Assembly: GCA_021234155.1 (NCBI GenBank)
Contig: JAJEKV010000078.1
Coordinates: 62,001-126,000 of the forward strand
DNA from: Isoetes taiwanensis
Taxonomy: Eukaryota; Streptophyta; Lycopodiopsida; Isoetales; Isoetaceae
Length of the DNA stretch: 64,000 nucleotides
Direction of reading: 5' to 3'
This document shows, piece by piece, positions 53,880 through 63,735 of this stretch (position 1 is its first letter; each line of letters starts with the position of its first letter). The notes below the pieces were generated by a model that had not been told where the DNA came from, made no database searches, and was given only the letters and a program-made list of their open reading frames with translations. The position numbers were made by a program, and so were the translations under genes.

Positions 53880-54749
53880 ACGTAAAGTTTCCTTAGGACA
53901 AATTCTGGCTTATCCGCGAGTAGCATGTCGCCACATGGCATGTATTCTTTTCTGGAATGTCATGTTTGGTTGCATTCTAGATTTTTTACCGAACAGTCTA
54001 TACTGTTACTTGCATTTTGTGAATTGTGCTTGCATTCTGAACATTTACTTGCATTTTGAAAATTTTACTTACATTCTAATCTTTTTTCTTGCGTTGTTTT
54101 AATTTATAGCCGAGGAGTTAAACCTCGGTGAGTCCAGCAACAGATTTCTTCCAAAAGATTTAAATAGAGCAGTTCCTGGATCCTGGCCTACTGCACAAAG
54201 ATACAAATGAAAATGGATCTCGACCTACTGTACAAATCAGGAACTTGGACCAAACTACACAAATCGGCTTTGGAAAGATCTGCAAGAAAAGGATATGCAA
54301 CCAAAACAAGATCCGCAAAAGCTTTAACAGATTGACGACAAAGCACGAACACAGCCTATCCACAAACACTCGCAGCTGGATTCCTGAACTACTCGCAAAG
54401 CCCCATTGTTTGCCAGTGATTGCATGTCCCTTTCCAGCGCCAAAGACCAGTTAGCAACAATTGTTGCTGCTGCGCGTCATACACAACCACAGATTCAATA
54501 AGAACCAGTAAGAAAAAGAACATATAGGAACTCAAATTTAAAAGAAAAATTTGCTACAAGAAGCTTACAGTAGAAACTCGCTAATTCTGCAAAGATCAAG
54601 AAGTTTAGGCAAAAACAGAAATACAAATAAAAATCCAAGAACCTAGACGGGAACAGGGCACCATCAAAGGAACAATGCGCCATCGCCGGAATTTGGAATG
54701 TCATAGCCACAGAAATGGCCCGTGAGAATTTATCCAAAGGAAACTTTAC
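53880..54749. mobile_element. Inverted-repeat element with CTTGCATT subterminal repeats, copy B
   Basis: Counterpart of 19599-20437. Left end ACGTAAAGTTTCCTTAGGAC, right end TCCAAAGGAAACTTTAC. TTGCATT occurs at 53968, 54009, 54030 and 54050 just inside the left end. Confidence 0.55.
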
Positions 54750-55263
54750 ATTTTAAAAATGTCCTGGACATTTCGGCTTAGAAGCCATGCCTCTGCGCTT
54801 CTTGGCAGCGTTGGCGTGGCTTCCACAAATAATCTGTAAAAGGACATTCTTATATACTGAATTGCAAGTAAGTTTCTTTGATAGGGATGTCCATTTTACT
54901 CATTTGTAATAAACACCGACTGTGATTCTTTGTCAATTCTGCGTAAAATTATAACATGTAATTGTTCCTCCACCATATATAATTCTTGCTCCACCATACA
55001 TTTAGGATTAACATTTTCATTGTCCAAAAATTACACGGTTTCATTAACACAACAGTTCCATTACACAGTTCGATTTATACATAGGAATAACATCTTACAA
55101 AGATCTTAAAACAGAGGTAGGAACAATCTTAAAAATATCATGCGCCCGCTAGTTTGGCGAGCACTCGCGGCTTTGTTGCTTGTGCAGTGCCGCAGCCCCT
55201 ACGGGACGTATCCCCTGGTAGATTACATAGTCAGTGTGTCAGTGTGTCGACCACCACGCGGTA
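54750..55263. other. Shared segment of copy B, single-unit form
   Basis: Corresponds to 20438-21150 in copy A but with only one copy of the ~200-bp unit. No gene supported. Confidence 0.45.
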
Positions 55264-55271
55264 TTTACAAG

Positions 55272-56184
55272 CAGGGTTGGAAATTGAAGGCTGCAAGCCT
55301 TGCAAGACCCTAAAAACCATGCAAAATAAAGTCCAAAAAAAAGTAGACCTTCAAAAACAAGTCTACATTTTCCATAGCCTTGCAAAATGAAAGTCAAAAA
55401 AAATTTGCCATGCAACAAAAAGTCTACTTTTGGCATAGCCATGCACTTATACCCCTATTTTAAATATATGTATCATATACGTATTATGTATCAACCAACC
55501 ATTGTACTATTATGATATAGATACTATATATACTAGGGAAATAAAAATTGGAGAAATCAAAGAAAGAAGTAAGGAATAATATATATAAATAGTAAGAAAT
55601 TCATCATTTACATTATAGCATTATAATTATGGTTTGGCATGGCGTAAGTAATATTGCCAACTGAAATTTGGATTCTAAAATATTTTATTTGCTTGCTTTA
55701 TGAAATTGGGGGAAAAATTTTTCCTCTTTTCTTTCTCTGATACTTCTAACGTCGATGATTGTGCGGCTCTAAATTGTGTCCCGAATCATTAGATCATGCC
55801 CCAAATCCGTCAAATCATGCCCCGAATCAATAGGATTGGATCAATCGAATCTATTTGAGCAGCCAGAATGCATGAAACAAACTCGAATGTAGAATCTTTG
55901 AATCAATTTGGGCAGCCAGAATACAAGACAATGCTTCTTGTAAGCTGTCCGGGAAGAGCTGAAATTTAGTGGTGTTCATACAATCTTTATGTGTTAAACA
56001 TTGCGAGTGCATTGTTACGTTTAAGTATTTTAAGGAGAAAAAAAAAATTAAGGCCGGGCATTGTTACTTTTACACTAACAATGCAAATGAAAGTCTAATT
56101 TATATTATGCCATGCAATTTGAAAGTCCATTTTTTAAGGTGACCTTGAAAAAAAGTAAGGGCAGCCCTTCAATTTCCAACCCTG
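55272..56184. mobile_element. 913-bp hAT element in copy B
   Basis: Flanked by an exact 8-bp target duplication TTTACAAG (55264-55271 and 56185-56192). Ends are CAGGGTTGGAAATTGAAGG and its perfect inverted form, a 19-bp TIR continuing as CTGC with one inserted base. Copy A has the empty site (GGTTATAAGATGTCC at 21155). The interior holds AAAGTC and CATAGCC(A/T)TGCA motifs in pairs and no transposase, so it is non-autonomous. Confidence 0.95.
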
Positions 56185-56192
56185 TTTACAAG

Positions 56193-56308
56193 ATGTCCTC
56201 GACATTAAACCATGACATTCCTATAGACAAAAACCCAAAGCAACCCATTTCTATGTCCTCGACATTAAACCATGACATTCCTATAGACAAAAACCCAAAG
56301 CAACCCAG
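56193..56308 (+). CDS. Putative coding exon with 60-bp in-frame tandem duplication, copy B
   Basis: The block ATG SSTLNHDIPIDKNPKQPIS occurs twice head to tail (56193-56252 and 56253-56308). The two units are identical until the end, where AG precedes GTAAATTG as in copy A. The hAT element inserted one base before the first ATG. The repeat preserves frame. Product unknown. Confidence 0.35.
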
Positions 56309-56460
56309 GTAAATTGAAACTTAGCCTGACTGAAAGGGCAACACCATTGGGCATCGTGCAGAACTTTTTTCTGTCTCATAATTTGCCTTGGCTATGGCGA
56401 TGGAAGGAGTCCAGAAGGCTTGCTTATTTTAGCCTATTTCTTGTTTGCTTCGACATCCAG

Positions 56461-56595
56461 CATGCTATAACTGGATCACATGGAAGAAGGTTGAAGATGC
56501 TTCAGATGATTCCCTATCGGAATGGCATGTTGTTTTTGGATCTAATCTTCTCTCCAAGGCTAGTATTTCATCTTTGCAAGATCGAGAAGCCGAAG
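56461..56595 (+). CDS. Intact counterpart of the exon broken by copia in copy A
   Basis: Bounded by TTCGACATCCAG on the left and GAAG before GTATGCG on the right. 45 codons: CYNWITWKKVEDASDD, EWHVVFGS, LLSKASISSLQ, then DREAE. In copy A most differences in this block are at silent or conservative positions, but another frame (HAITGSHGRR...) is also open, so the coding call is uncertain. It could be an upstream exon of the Hsp20-like gene or a separate gene. Confidence 0.35.
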
Positions 56596-56726
56596 GTATG
56601 CGTTTCCATGCGTGGCCTCTTCCAATCTAATTTCTGCTTTCAAGAGAAGAATATTTGGTTTTTCAAGAGCAATTAGGGCAACTGCATATCTAGTAGCAAA
56701 AATCTATCATTTGAAAAGCAAAAAAA

Positions 56727-57166
56727 ATGCCTTCCGGCGACCAGGTTGTGCTCTGTCTTACGATCTTGGCTGGGCTTTTATTTCTTAAGCATAATCTGTC
56801 TCCTTCTTCTACACCTTCCCTTCCTAAGGGTTGGAGGGAAAATCCCGAAGCTTATATATTCGAGATGAACTTGCCAGGTTAGTTGAGTATTTTAACAAAT
56901 CTTTAATCCGCATCCATGTTTTTTTTTTCTGTTTTGGAATTTATTTTGGTTGTTCTGGGAAGCTAGGAGGACTTAAGAATGAAGATGTCTGGGTTGAACT
57001 TGGGCGAGAAAGAATTCTGCACATCTCTGGACGCAGTTTTGCACTTAGTTTTCCAATTCCAAAAGGTCCCAGAGTAGAAGGTTTTAGGGCAAACGTGAAG
57101 AATGGCGCTCTGGCTGTGATTGTGTTTAAGGATGACAGTATCTTTTGGCAAAGCTTTTGGAAGTAA
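56727..57166 (+). CDS. Membrane-anchored Hsp20/alpha-crystallin-like protein, two exons (copy B)
   Basis: Exon 1 is 56727-56877; the intron starts GTTAGT at 56878 and ends TAG at 56966 or GAG at 56969; exon 2 runs to the stop at 57164-57166. The product parallels copy A: hydrophobic helix VVLCLTILAGLLFL, GWRENPEAYIFEMNLPG, LKNEDVWVEL, LHISGRS, FRANVKNGALAVIV and C-terminus FWQSFWK. Relative to copy A the coding differences include in-frame losses of 3 and 6 bp, and no stop has arisen, which suggests constraint in both copies. The loop-deleted alpha-crystallin domain is shared, so it predates the duplication. Function as a chaperone, and in which membrane, is inference. Confidence 0.7.
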
Positions 57167-57308
57167 ATTTAGGCCATGGTCTGCAGTTGCCTCCAAGTAT
57201 TTTTCAGGTTATTCAACTTATAATAATTTATTATATTGCATTGCAGCTCAACCAGAAGGACAAAATCCTTATTTTACATACTGAACGATGCATTCTTTGA
57301 TATCAAAC

Positions 57309-57523
57309 CAGGGTTCGAAATTGGGGGGTTCGACCCTTAAAAATCCGGTCATTCCAAAAAATTTCCGATAGCGAAAAAATATTCCCGGCGTTTTTTCAGG
57401 CTATTTTTTGAGAAATTTCTAAGGATTTCCGGGAAAATACACTATAATTTCGTGTATTTCCGGCACCCTTAAATGTAAGCAGGCATTTTTAATGGTTGGG
57501 GCAAATTCTAATTTCGAACCCTG
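57309..57523. mobile_element. 215-bp hAT MITE in copy B
   Basis: Exact 8-bp target duplication TATCAAAC (57301-57308 and 57524-57531). TIR CAGGGTTCGAAATT is perfect over 14 bp. Copy A reads GATATCAAACTTTATT at this point, the empty site. The ends resemble the 913-bp element (CAGGGTTGGAAATT), so both were probably moved by related transposases. Confidence 0.95.
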
Positions 57524-57803
57524 TATCAAACTTTATTACAGGTTTTTGAAAACATGTGAAACATCATTCTTCAAGTTTTTTCCTTCCATCTTTCAACATA
57601 AGTCTTTAATTTATGCAGACTTGCTCGAATCTATCTATTTTTGTATTAATGTCCTATGACCCTATGTGTTTTAATATAATGGTAGAGTTTGTACTATCAT
57701 GAAAGTTGTCTTAGAAACAATGCATAGGAAGAATTAGAGGTATGGTTGTCTTAAAGAATTAACACAATCACTTGATTGGAAACTTGAACTTAAAATAGAT
57801 ATG

Positions 57804-58092
57804 GAAACCTAAACTTAAAATAGGTAGCATAGAAACGTATGTTCCAAAACCTAAATTTGGCATGATAGAAATGTATGTCCCAAAACCTAAAGTCAATGTT
57901 GCAACTACATTCACCTATGCATAAAGCACTAAAATGCCCTTCACGAATTGAATTTTGGGTTGTAAATACATAAAGTTGGCATGACTTGCTGACTTTCGAC
58001 CTAGTCTGGATACCCTGTCTCCCAGGATTGATATCATAGCTTGAGACCGGCAACATTCCGAGCAGGAGACTAGGACAATCCTATCCCTACCC
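57804..58092. other. Unassigned DNA after copy B
   Basis: Contains repeated CCAAAACCTAAA pieces (57843 and 57880). No gene. Confidence 0.4.
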
Positions 58093-58935
58093 CGCATGGA
58101 AGCTGAGGAGACGGTAGCCATGGCCCAAAAGACATTACAGGCAGCCAGTGAGGTACAATGCCAACACCTCTAGGCCCTCGAGACCCTCCAAGGCAAGGCC
58201 GGCAATCTGCAGGAAATTTCTTCCACTAGGAAAATGGAAGTGAACTCCAAACTTTAAGGATTGGGGCATAAGGTCATCACGTAGGATTGAAAGACACGAG
58301 GGCTGTGTGCTGGAGTTAGTTAGCAGGGAAAAGGCCTCCAAGGGGAAGCTCATGAGCAGCTGCAACAATACGTGTGCGAATTGGCCAGGCAAGACAGGCT
58401 TTAGCAAGAGCTTAGGTCTCAATTACAGGGGATGCGGGCTAATTAATAAATTGTGGCAGGTGCTCCTGCTCTTGGGATCGGACATGCGACCCGACAGCCA
58501 CCATGGGTTCAACATAAATAACAGGCGGCTCCCAACAGACAGCCAATAGTAGATAACAAAGCGGGGAACATGGGCTCATGGCTCAGCGAGCAGTAGGCGC
58601 AGAGTCGCGGAAGACATAATGTGATAGTTCATGGCCTCCTTGAAGCAACAAGGGAGAACCTCATTGATTGGCTCCACACATTGGTCCTATCACATGAGGT
58701 TCCATGCTTCCATGCCCATTGTCAGGGTCACTCATCATGGCGTTCGGCACCCAAACTGTCCACACAATATAAAATTCATAGTTGCAGACGCAATAGTAAG
58801 AGACGTCATATTGCTCTAGGTTGTGAAGCTGAAGGGAACCTCATTATATGTCGACTATGACCTCACACCGCGACAATAAGAACAACATAGAAAGGAGCTA
58901 GCCTGTGAGAAGCCCATCAACTACACCAGTGATAT
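58093..58935 (+). pseudogene. LINE ORF1-like (coiled coil plus RRM-like) remnant
   Basis: An ATG at 58097 opens MEAEETVAMAQKTLQAASEV, a coiled-coil-type stretch broken by a stop at 58171 and continuing ALETLQGKAG. EEQLQQYVCELARQ-like text follows near 58355. Near 58623 the frame reads VIVHGLLEATRENLIDWL, and near 58820-58880 KLKGTSLYVDYDLTPRQ. VHGL.E in the middle and KGT.L...DLTP.Q near the end are typical of ORF1 proteins of non-LTR retrotransposons, which bind the element RNA. Multiple stops and frame changes. No ORF2 follows on this strand. Confidence 0.6.
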
Positions 58936-59795
58936 TAAGGTGTGAAACTTCGTAAAGTTGCTATATTTTGCCATTTTTTGAAATATGGATTCGATGGTTT
59001 ACTAGGATTCATAAGCTCAAAAACTTCATGAAATCGCCAAAAATTTGATAATATTGCATCCTAATTGTATTAAATTAAGCCAAATTAATGGACATTTATT
59101 GTTAAAAACCTCAAATTTATGGCAAGACATCCAAAACTACTAAATTTATCTATATAAAAATACTAGGAAAGTAGGAAAAAATCGCCACCATTTCTATAGC
59201 TGAGAAGCAACTAAAGGATAATAAAGTCATCAACCGAACTACACCCGGATCTTGGCCTTGGTCCAAAAAATAAAATCGTTTGTTTATGCCACCCAATGCT
59301 AAGGTCGGGGATGAGATGCATAGGGCTGCTAAAATGCCTCAGGGTGGTGCTTTCCACCACCACAGCTATTATTAATGCTGCCAACGTTGGTGCCGCACAC
59401 TTTACGGAGCTAATACAAATCCCCCACCCTTTATTCTTTGTTTGCAATGCCACTGCGACTGTAAAGGATTGTACCATGGGGCACAACCATTAGAACCAAT
59501 TATATTGCACATGTTTATGCAACATGTGAATATATTCTATATTGCCACAAGGCATTACCCCATATGAACCATATGGCCCATTAGACCCTAACCCTAAAAC
59601 ATGGGCAGGAACCCTAAAAGTGCCCCCTTCTCAGATTCCAGGAGCATGCATTGCTCAAGCGTCCGAGGGTAGAAGCATGAAAGGGTAGGCAAAAAAAGTG
59701 CCGTATTTTACATTTACAAATTCAAAATGTAAAAAATCCGGAATGAATCATTAATAGGGCAAATAATTTTGAACTCTCCTCCCGCTCTGTTCAAC
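58936..59795. other. Unassigned DNA
   Basis: A 65-codon frame at 59296-59493 has no motif. No gene supported. Confidence 0.4.
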
Positions 59796-59799
59796 CTTC

Positions 59800-59925
59800 C
59801 TCCCTTTCGAACCTCCATAGCGAAAGCTTGACATCCATATTCGAACCTCCATAGCCGTAAAAGCTTGACATCCATATTCGAACCTCCATAGCCAAGATCG
59901 GGACCTCCATAGCCAAAAGCTTGCA
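59800..59925. repeat. Minisatellite, four units of ~30-37 bp
   Basis: CGAACCTCCATAGC followed by AAAGCTTGACATCCATATT repeats from 59808 to 59925 with changes (GGGACCTCCATAGCC in the last unit). Confidence 0.9.
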
Positions 59926-59939
59926 TTTTCGAGAGAGTG

Positions 59940-60225
59940 AAGCACCGGGGAAGAGATCATGGACGAAGCTTGACTTGGAACAAAGACATCTCAAGGAAAT
60001 CTCCTCATAACAAACTGTAAAGCCCATGCCAAGGTCTCCCATTAGAAGCGCGCCAGAAAACTCAAGAGTGGGTCTTCTTGGATCGGGAGGTCTTGCACCG
60101 AGTTTGACAAGGTAAGCATCAGGCGACTTAGGAGCAACAATTTTGATAGCATGTTTCAGGGGGCTAGTGCAAATAGTGCGAGGATGTTTGGGGTTAAAGC
60201 CCCTCACATTAGGGGTTATCAAGAG
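59940..60225 (-). pseudogene. Possible LINE endonuclease start (weak)
   Basis: The minus-strand frame from 60222 reads ITPNVRGFNPKHPRTI, then MGDLGMGFTVCYEE. NVRG(F/L)N near the start of a frame and a later GF.V strand are reminiscent of apurinic-type LINE endonucleases, but the QE and other catalytic boxes are not visible. Opposite strand to the ORF1-like remnant. Treat as a weak suggestion. Confidence 0.2.
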
Positions 60226-60800
60226 TGCGGGGATTAAGCACGGTTGGATGGCGATTTTTTTTCACGTGTATGAGCAACGTTTTTTGTAGGAGGGACATTG
60301 CAAATCATCACATTCCATTGTATTTTGCCCGAGCATATGCACTTCATTACAAAGGAGTAAGCATTGATTGGGATGAGGTGAAAGCAAGTGCAAGTCTTCA
60401 TTCAAAAGGCTCTCAGGTGTATTGCATTGACTGTACTTTGCATTTACATGTGATCAGAAATGCATATGAATTTGGTATTTGACTTTCCTTTACATTCAAT
60501 GTTGAATGATGTATTTGATAGGGTGTGTTGATAAAATATTTTGTTCTGAAATACATTTGAATTTAGTATTTGGTTTTCCTTTACATTGTGATAGCTATGT
60601 ACACTAATGTACTATTTTGTCGTTACATTATCAGCAGAAAGTTTGCCTGTAGTAAAAACTTACTTGCATGTAATTAACGTTTGTTCTGTTTTTGATTTGC
60701 ATCGATTGTTTTTCTTGATTTTGCTTCTATCTACTCTACATCTCCCCTTGATTACGAATCAAGTGTTTACATTTCTTATTGACACCCAATTGTGTCAATG
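60225..60800 (+). other. Unassigned region upstream of the protease-like gene
   Basis: An 85-codon frame (60225-60482, with IPLYFARAYALHYKG and SQVYCIDCTLHLH) may be an exon of the following gene, but I recognise no domain. Two repeats of AAATGCATATGAATTTGGTATTTG-type text occur near 60461 and 60551. The rest is AT-rich. Confidence 0.3.
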
Positions 60801-62939
60801 CAGACATGGGTAGTATCAAGAAAGGAAGAAGTAAAACTGTAGGTAAACTAAACAATTCATGTTTCGTGCACTATGCTTAAGTTCTTAATATAGCAAAATT
60901 TCATGTTGTAGGTGAAAAGAAGAATGTTATTGAGAAGGGGTTGCATTTACCATTCTCGGACATCCCAATTCTTGAACACGGCACAAAAGATTTCTTTGCT
61001 ATCGATGTTGAAAGTCCATCCACATCTACATCACCTTTGAGAATTGCAACAACTCATAAGCAATCGGTCACGAGGATTTGGAGGCGGAGGGTTATGTGGA
61101 AGGTAGGGTGATTACATTCGATTACATTAAGATTGCATCCGTTGTTGTAGTTAGAGTTCACTAATGTTCAATATTTTGCAGTTGAGAGGTTGTTTTCCAA
61201 AAAGAGATCCCCTGTTGCCCAGAGCTGCTATTATTGGAGCAACTATTTGAAAGACCGAAAGTAATTCTCACTCCTTTTCGGGGTTTCTATTTTTTTTTTT
61301 TTTTTTTGTATTTTGAAACTTACATTGACATGTTTCTGAGATAAAATTGCGAAGATGTTGGTGACGACATTGAAAAGCGATCTGAAGCTCTTTGTTTTCA
61401 AGTTGAGGAAAAGGCTTGTTCTTTGGCGGTGCGTGTTTCTTTTTTGTCTTGCTTTCAAAACATTAGAATGAAGCACTTTCTTGTCTTGGAGACTTCTGAC
61501 GATTCAAAGGAGCTAGATGATGTTGAAGAAGCCTTGAGATTGCACCCAAGGCAGCGACTAAATTTATGGTCAAAAGCGATGCCAAAGCAATTTGGAAAAA
61601 GAGAGTGCAAACCGGGAGGGGACATCTCTTTGCAAAAGCAGTAATTGCTAGCTTACATTGACTTACTTATACTTGATTAGCTTATTATATTTTTCGTTTT
61701 GCATGTCTAAACCCACTTTGGAAGCGAGATTGGAAGGTATCAATTTATGCTTTAATTGTTAATATGACACTAACATTGACTTACTTATACTTGGTAGCTT
61801 ATTATATTCTACTCGTTTTGCAGGTCTAAACCCTTTGGAAGCGAGAGATTGGAAGGTATCAATTTATGCTTTATTGTCATGGATCAATTGTTAATATGAC
61901 ACTAACATCTTGGATCGACAACGAAATGATGACAAGGATAAACTTATGGAATTCCGCCATTCCGCCATTCAACAACTGTCCAGGCTGAAATGAAAGTGGT
62001 TGCATCGACATAGCAATTTTATGTGCAACTAACTCTAAAATGAGTAGCGCTTAGTGGATCTTTATGGCGGTAATACCACGGTTTATGTAGAAAGCTGTAT
62101 TTGTTGCTATTCCTTGTCTCTAATGTTAATCTTAATCTAATCCAGGTGCTTGTATGAGACATTGCCTTTCGAGTGGAAGAGCAAAATCTTTTTTTATCCT
62201 GCTTACAACTATATAAGGTTTAGAGAAGCTACCAGCGACAAAAGAAAAGGGTGAATCGGTGAAGGATCACTGAATGTCATTGAAATAGTGAAATCAGGGA
62301 TGAAGGGGATTGTGGTAGCTAAATGCCATCATATCCTTGCACCTATCCTTTGAATGACCATTTTGTGCTGGCCGTTTTTATGCTCGCACCATCTGATTCC
62401 AAGATTCTACCTGCACCAGGAATTCACGTCTTGAATCCTCTTACAGGTTATGCGACGAACGAGAAAGCAATCAAAGGGTATGTAATACTTTAAGTTGTTG
62501 CTTTGCTTTTCTTCGCTAATTCGGTCTGCTAAATTTCGTGATATGTAGGCTGCACACACAAATGTTAACCACATCGATCGGTCAAGTATCTAGAGGCGTC
62601 GATTTCATGAAGAGAAATAATGTTAATCGGATTGGCAAGTAGAAGGTGCCACAGACCCGATTTAACATCATGTGGGTTGTATGTGATGGGATTTATGCAC
62701 AAATATGTTGAAGCTCTTGTCTCTGGTAGAGATATGGAAGTAAGTTGTATGCCTTCCCTTGTATGTACTGCATCTCATGTTCCTTTAAATATTTCTAACC
62801 TTATTTATGGATGTCACAGTTACATCTAAATGATTCTCTCATGAATACATGCTGTCCACGACGACAATTTCTAATAGATGCTTTGGTCATGCATTGTGAT
62901 GCCAATCCAGAAAGAGCGTATCATGATTTACGGTGATCA
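60801..62939 (+). pseudogene. C48/Ulp1-like cysteine protease gene, multi-exon, broken
   Basis: Exon-like blocks with splice sites can be followed: 60912-61102 (NVIEKGLHLPFSDIPIL, donor GTAGGG), 61182-61260 (EVVFQKEIPCCPELLLLEQL), and a block near 61340-61640 (KHFLVLETSDDSKELDD). At 62310-62477 NDHFVLAVFMLAPSDSKI is followed by HVLNPLTGY. A block near 62640-62740 reads PDLTSCGLYVMGFMHKYVE, and a final exon 62821-62939 ends in a stop. A His strand (DHFVLAV), a VL(D/N)..TGY strand and a P.LTSCGLYV box match the His-Asp-Cys layout of Ulp1-type deSUMOylating proteases. Here the Asp is Asn and the DCG is SCG. A stop before DHF and a shift before PDLTSCG indicate a pseudogene. Ulp1-like genes also travel inside plant Mutator-like and CACTA elements, so TE origin is possible. 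Confidence 0.55.
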
Positions 62940-63185
62940 TGAGTGCGAGTATCGATTTTTGCAAGATGAACTATGTATGAGGCTTATATATATCTTTTGT
63001 TCACATTTGTGTTCACATTTCCTATCATAAGGAATGTGTAAATGACACTATCTTTGAATAGTATACTCTTTGATAGTATACTTTATGACTATGTAGTTTT
63101 TTTTCAAGAAAAAAATTCTGATTTAAAAAGCCTTGTACCCTTTTTGGTCAATCAAAAGCAGATTTACTTGATTGTTTCGTTGATA
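62940..63185. other. Unassigned DNA
   Basis: AT-rich, with TGTTCACATTTGTGTTCACATT (short tandem repeat near 62998) and TTTGATAGTATACTTT pieces. No gene. Confidence 0.45.
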
Positions 63186-63194
63186 TATTTTGTG

Positions 63195-63735
63195 ACCTTG
63201 TACCACACCACACCCACCCCACAACACTACACCACAATTCACACCACCACACCACATCATACCACCACACACCACTACACACACCACCACCACCACCCCC
63301 CACCACCACACCCCACCACCACCACACACCACACCACCACCCCCCACCACCACACTCCACCACCGCTCCACACTCCACCATTTGGTGTATGGTGTGTGGT
63401 GAATGGTGTGGTGTGTGGTGGGAAGTGTGGTGAATGGTGGTGTGTGGTGGGATAATGCTCGTTCAGTGAATATGATAGTTGGTATATGGTCTATGGTGTA
63501 TGGTGTGTGGTGAATGGTGTGGTGTGTGGTGGGGTGTGTGGTGAATGGTGTGGTGTGTGGTGGGATGTGCTGGATTACATTGAATATGATAGTTGGTGTA
63601 TGGTCTATGGTGTTTGGTGTGGGGTGAATGGTCTGGTGTGTGGTGAATGGTGTGGTGTGTGGTGGGATGTGCTCGTTCTGGTGAATATGATAGTGTGGGG
63701 CATGGTATGGTGCATGGTTTGGTGTGGTATACACA
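63195..63735. repeat. CAC-rich tract facing a GTG-rich tandem repeat (540 bp inverted structure)
   Basis: 63203-63378 is almost only CCACACC/ACCACC units on the plus strand. 63380-63730 is the complementary type, GGTGTGTGGTGAATGGTGTG. Inside the right part, ~115-bp units start at TGAATATGATAGTTGGT (63468 and 63583) with a third at 63683. The two halves could pair into a hairpin more than 150 bp long. Long open frames on both strands here (for example 63123-63734 minus) are compositional. Confidence 0.92.

Larger units (their letters stand above)
53451..57803. repeat. Segmental duplication, copy B (with later insertions)
   Basis: Matches copy A (19173-27985) in order and orientation, from GATGGTACAA to TTGATTGGAAACTTGAACTT. 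It lacks the copia element, the 280-bp MITE and the ~200-bp tandem duplication of copy A. It has two hAT elements that copy A lacks, plus a 60-bp exon duplication. Substitutions and small indels are common, so the duplication is not recent. Confidence 0.9.

Noticed and set aside
63042-63734. Thr/His-rich and Val/Gly-rich long frames at the right end
   Set aside because: Translation of CAC/GTG repeats; no start context or domain.
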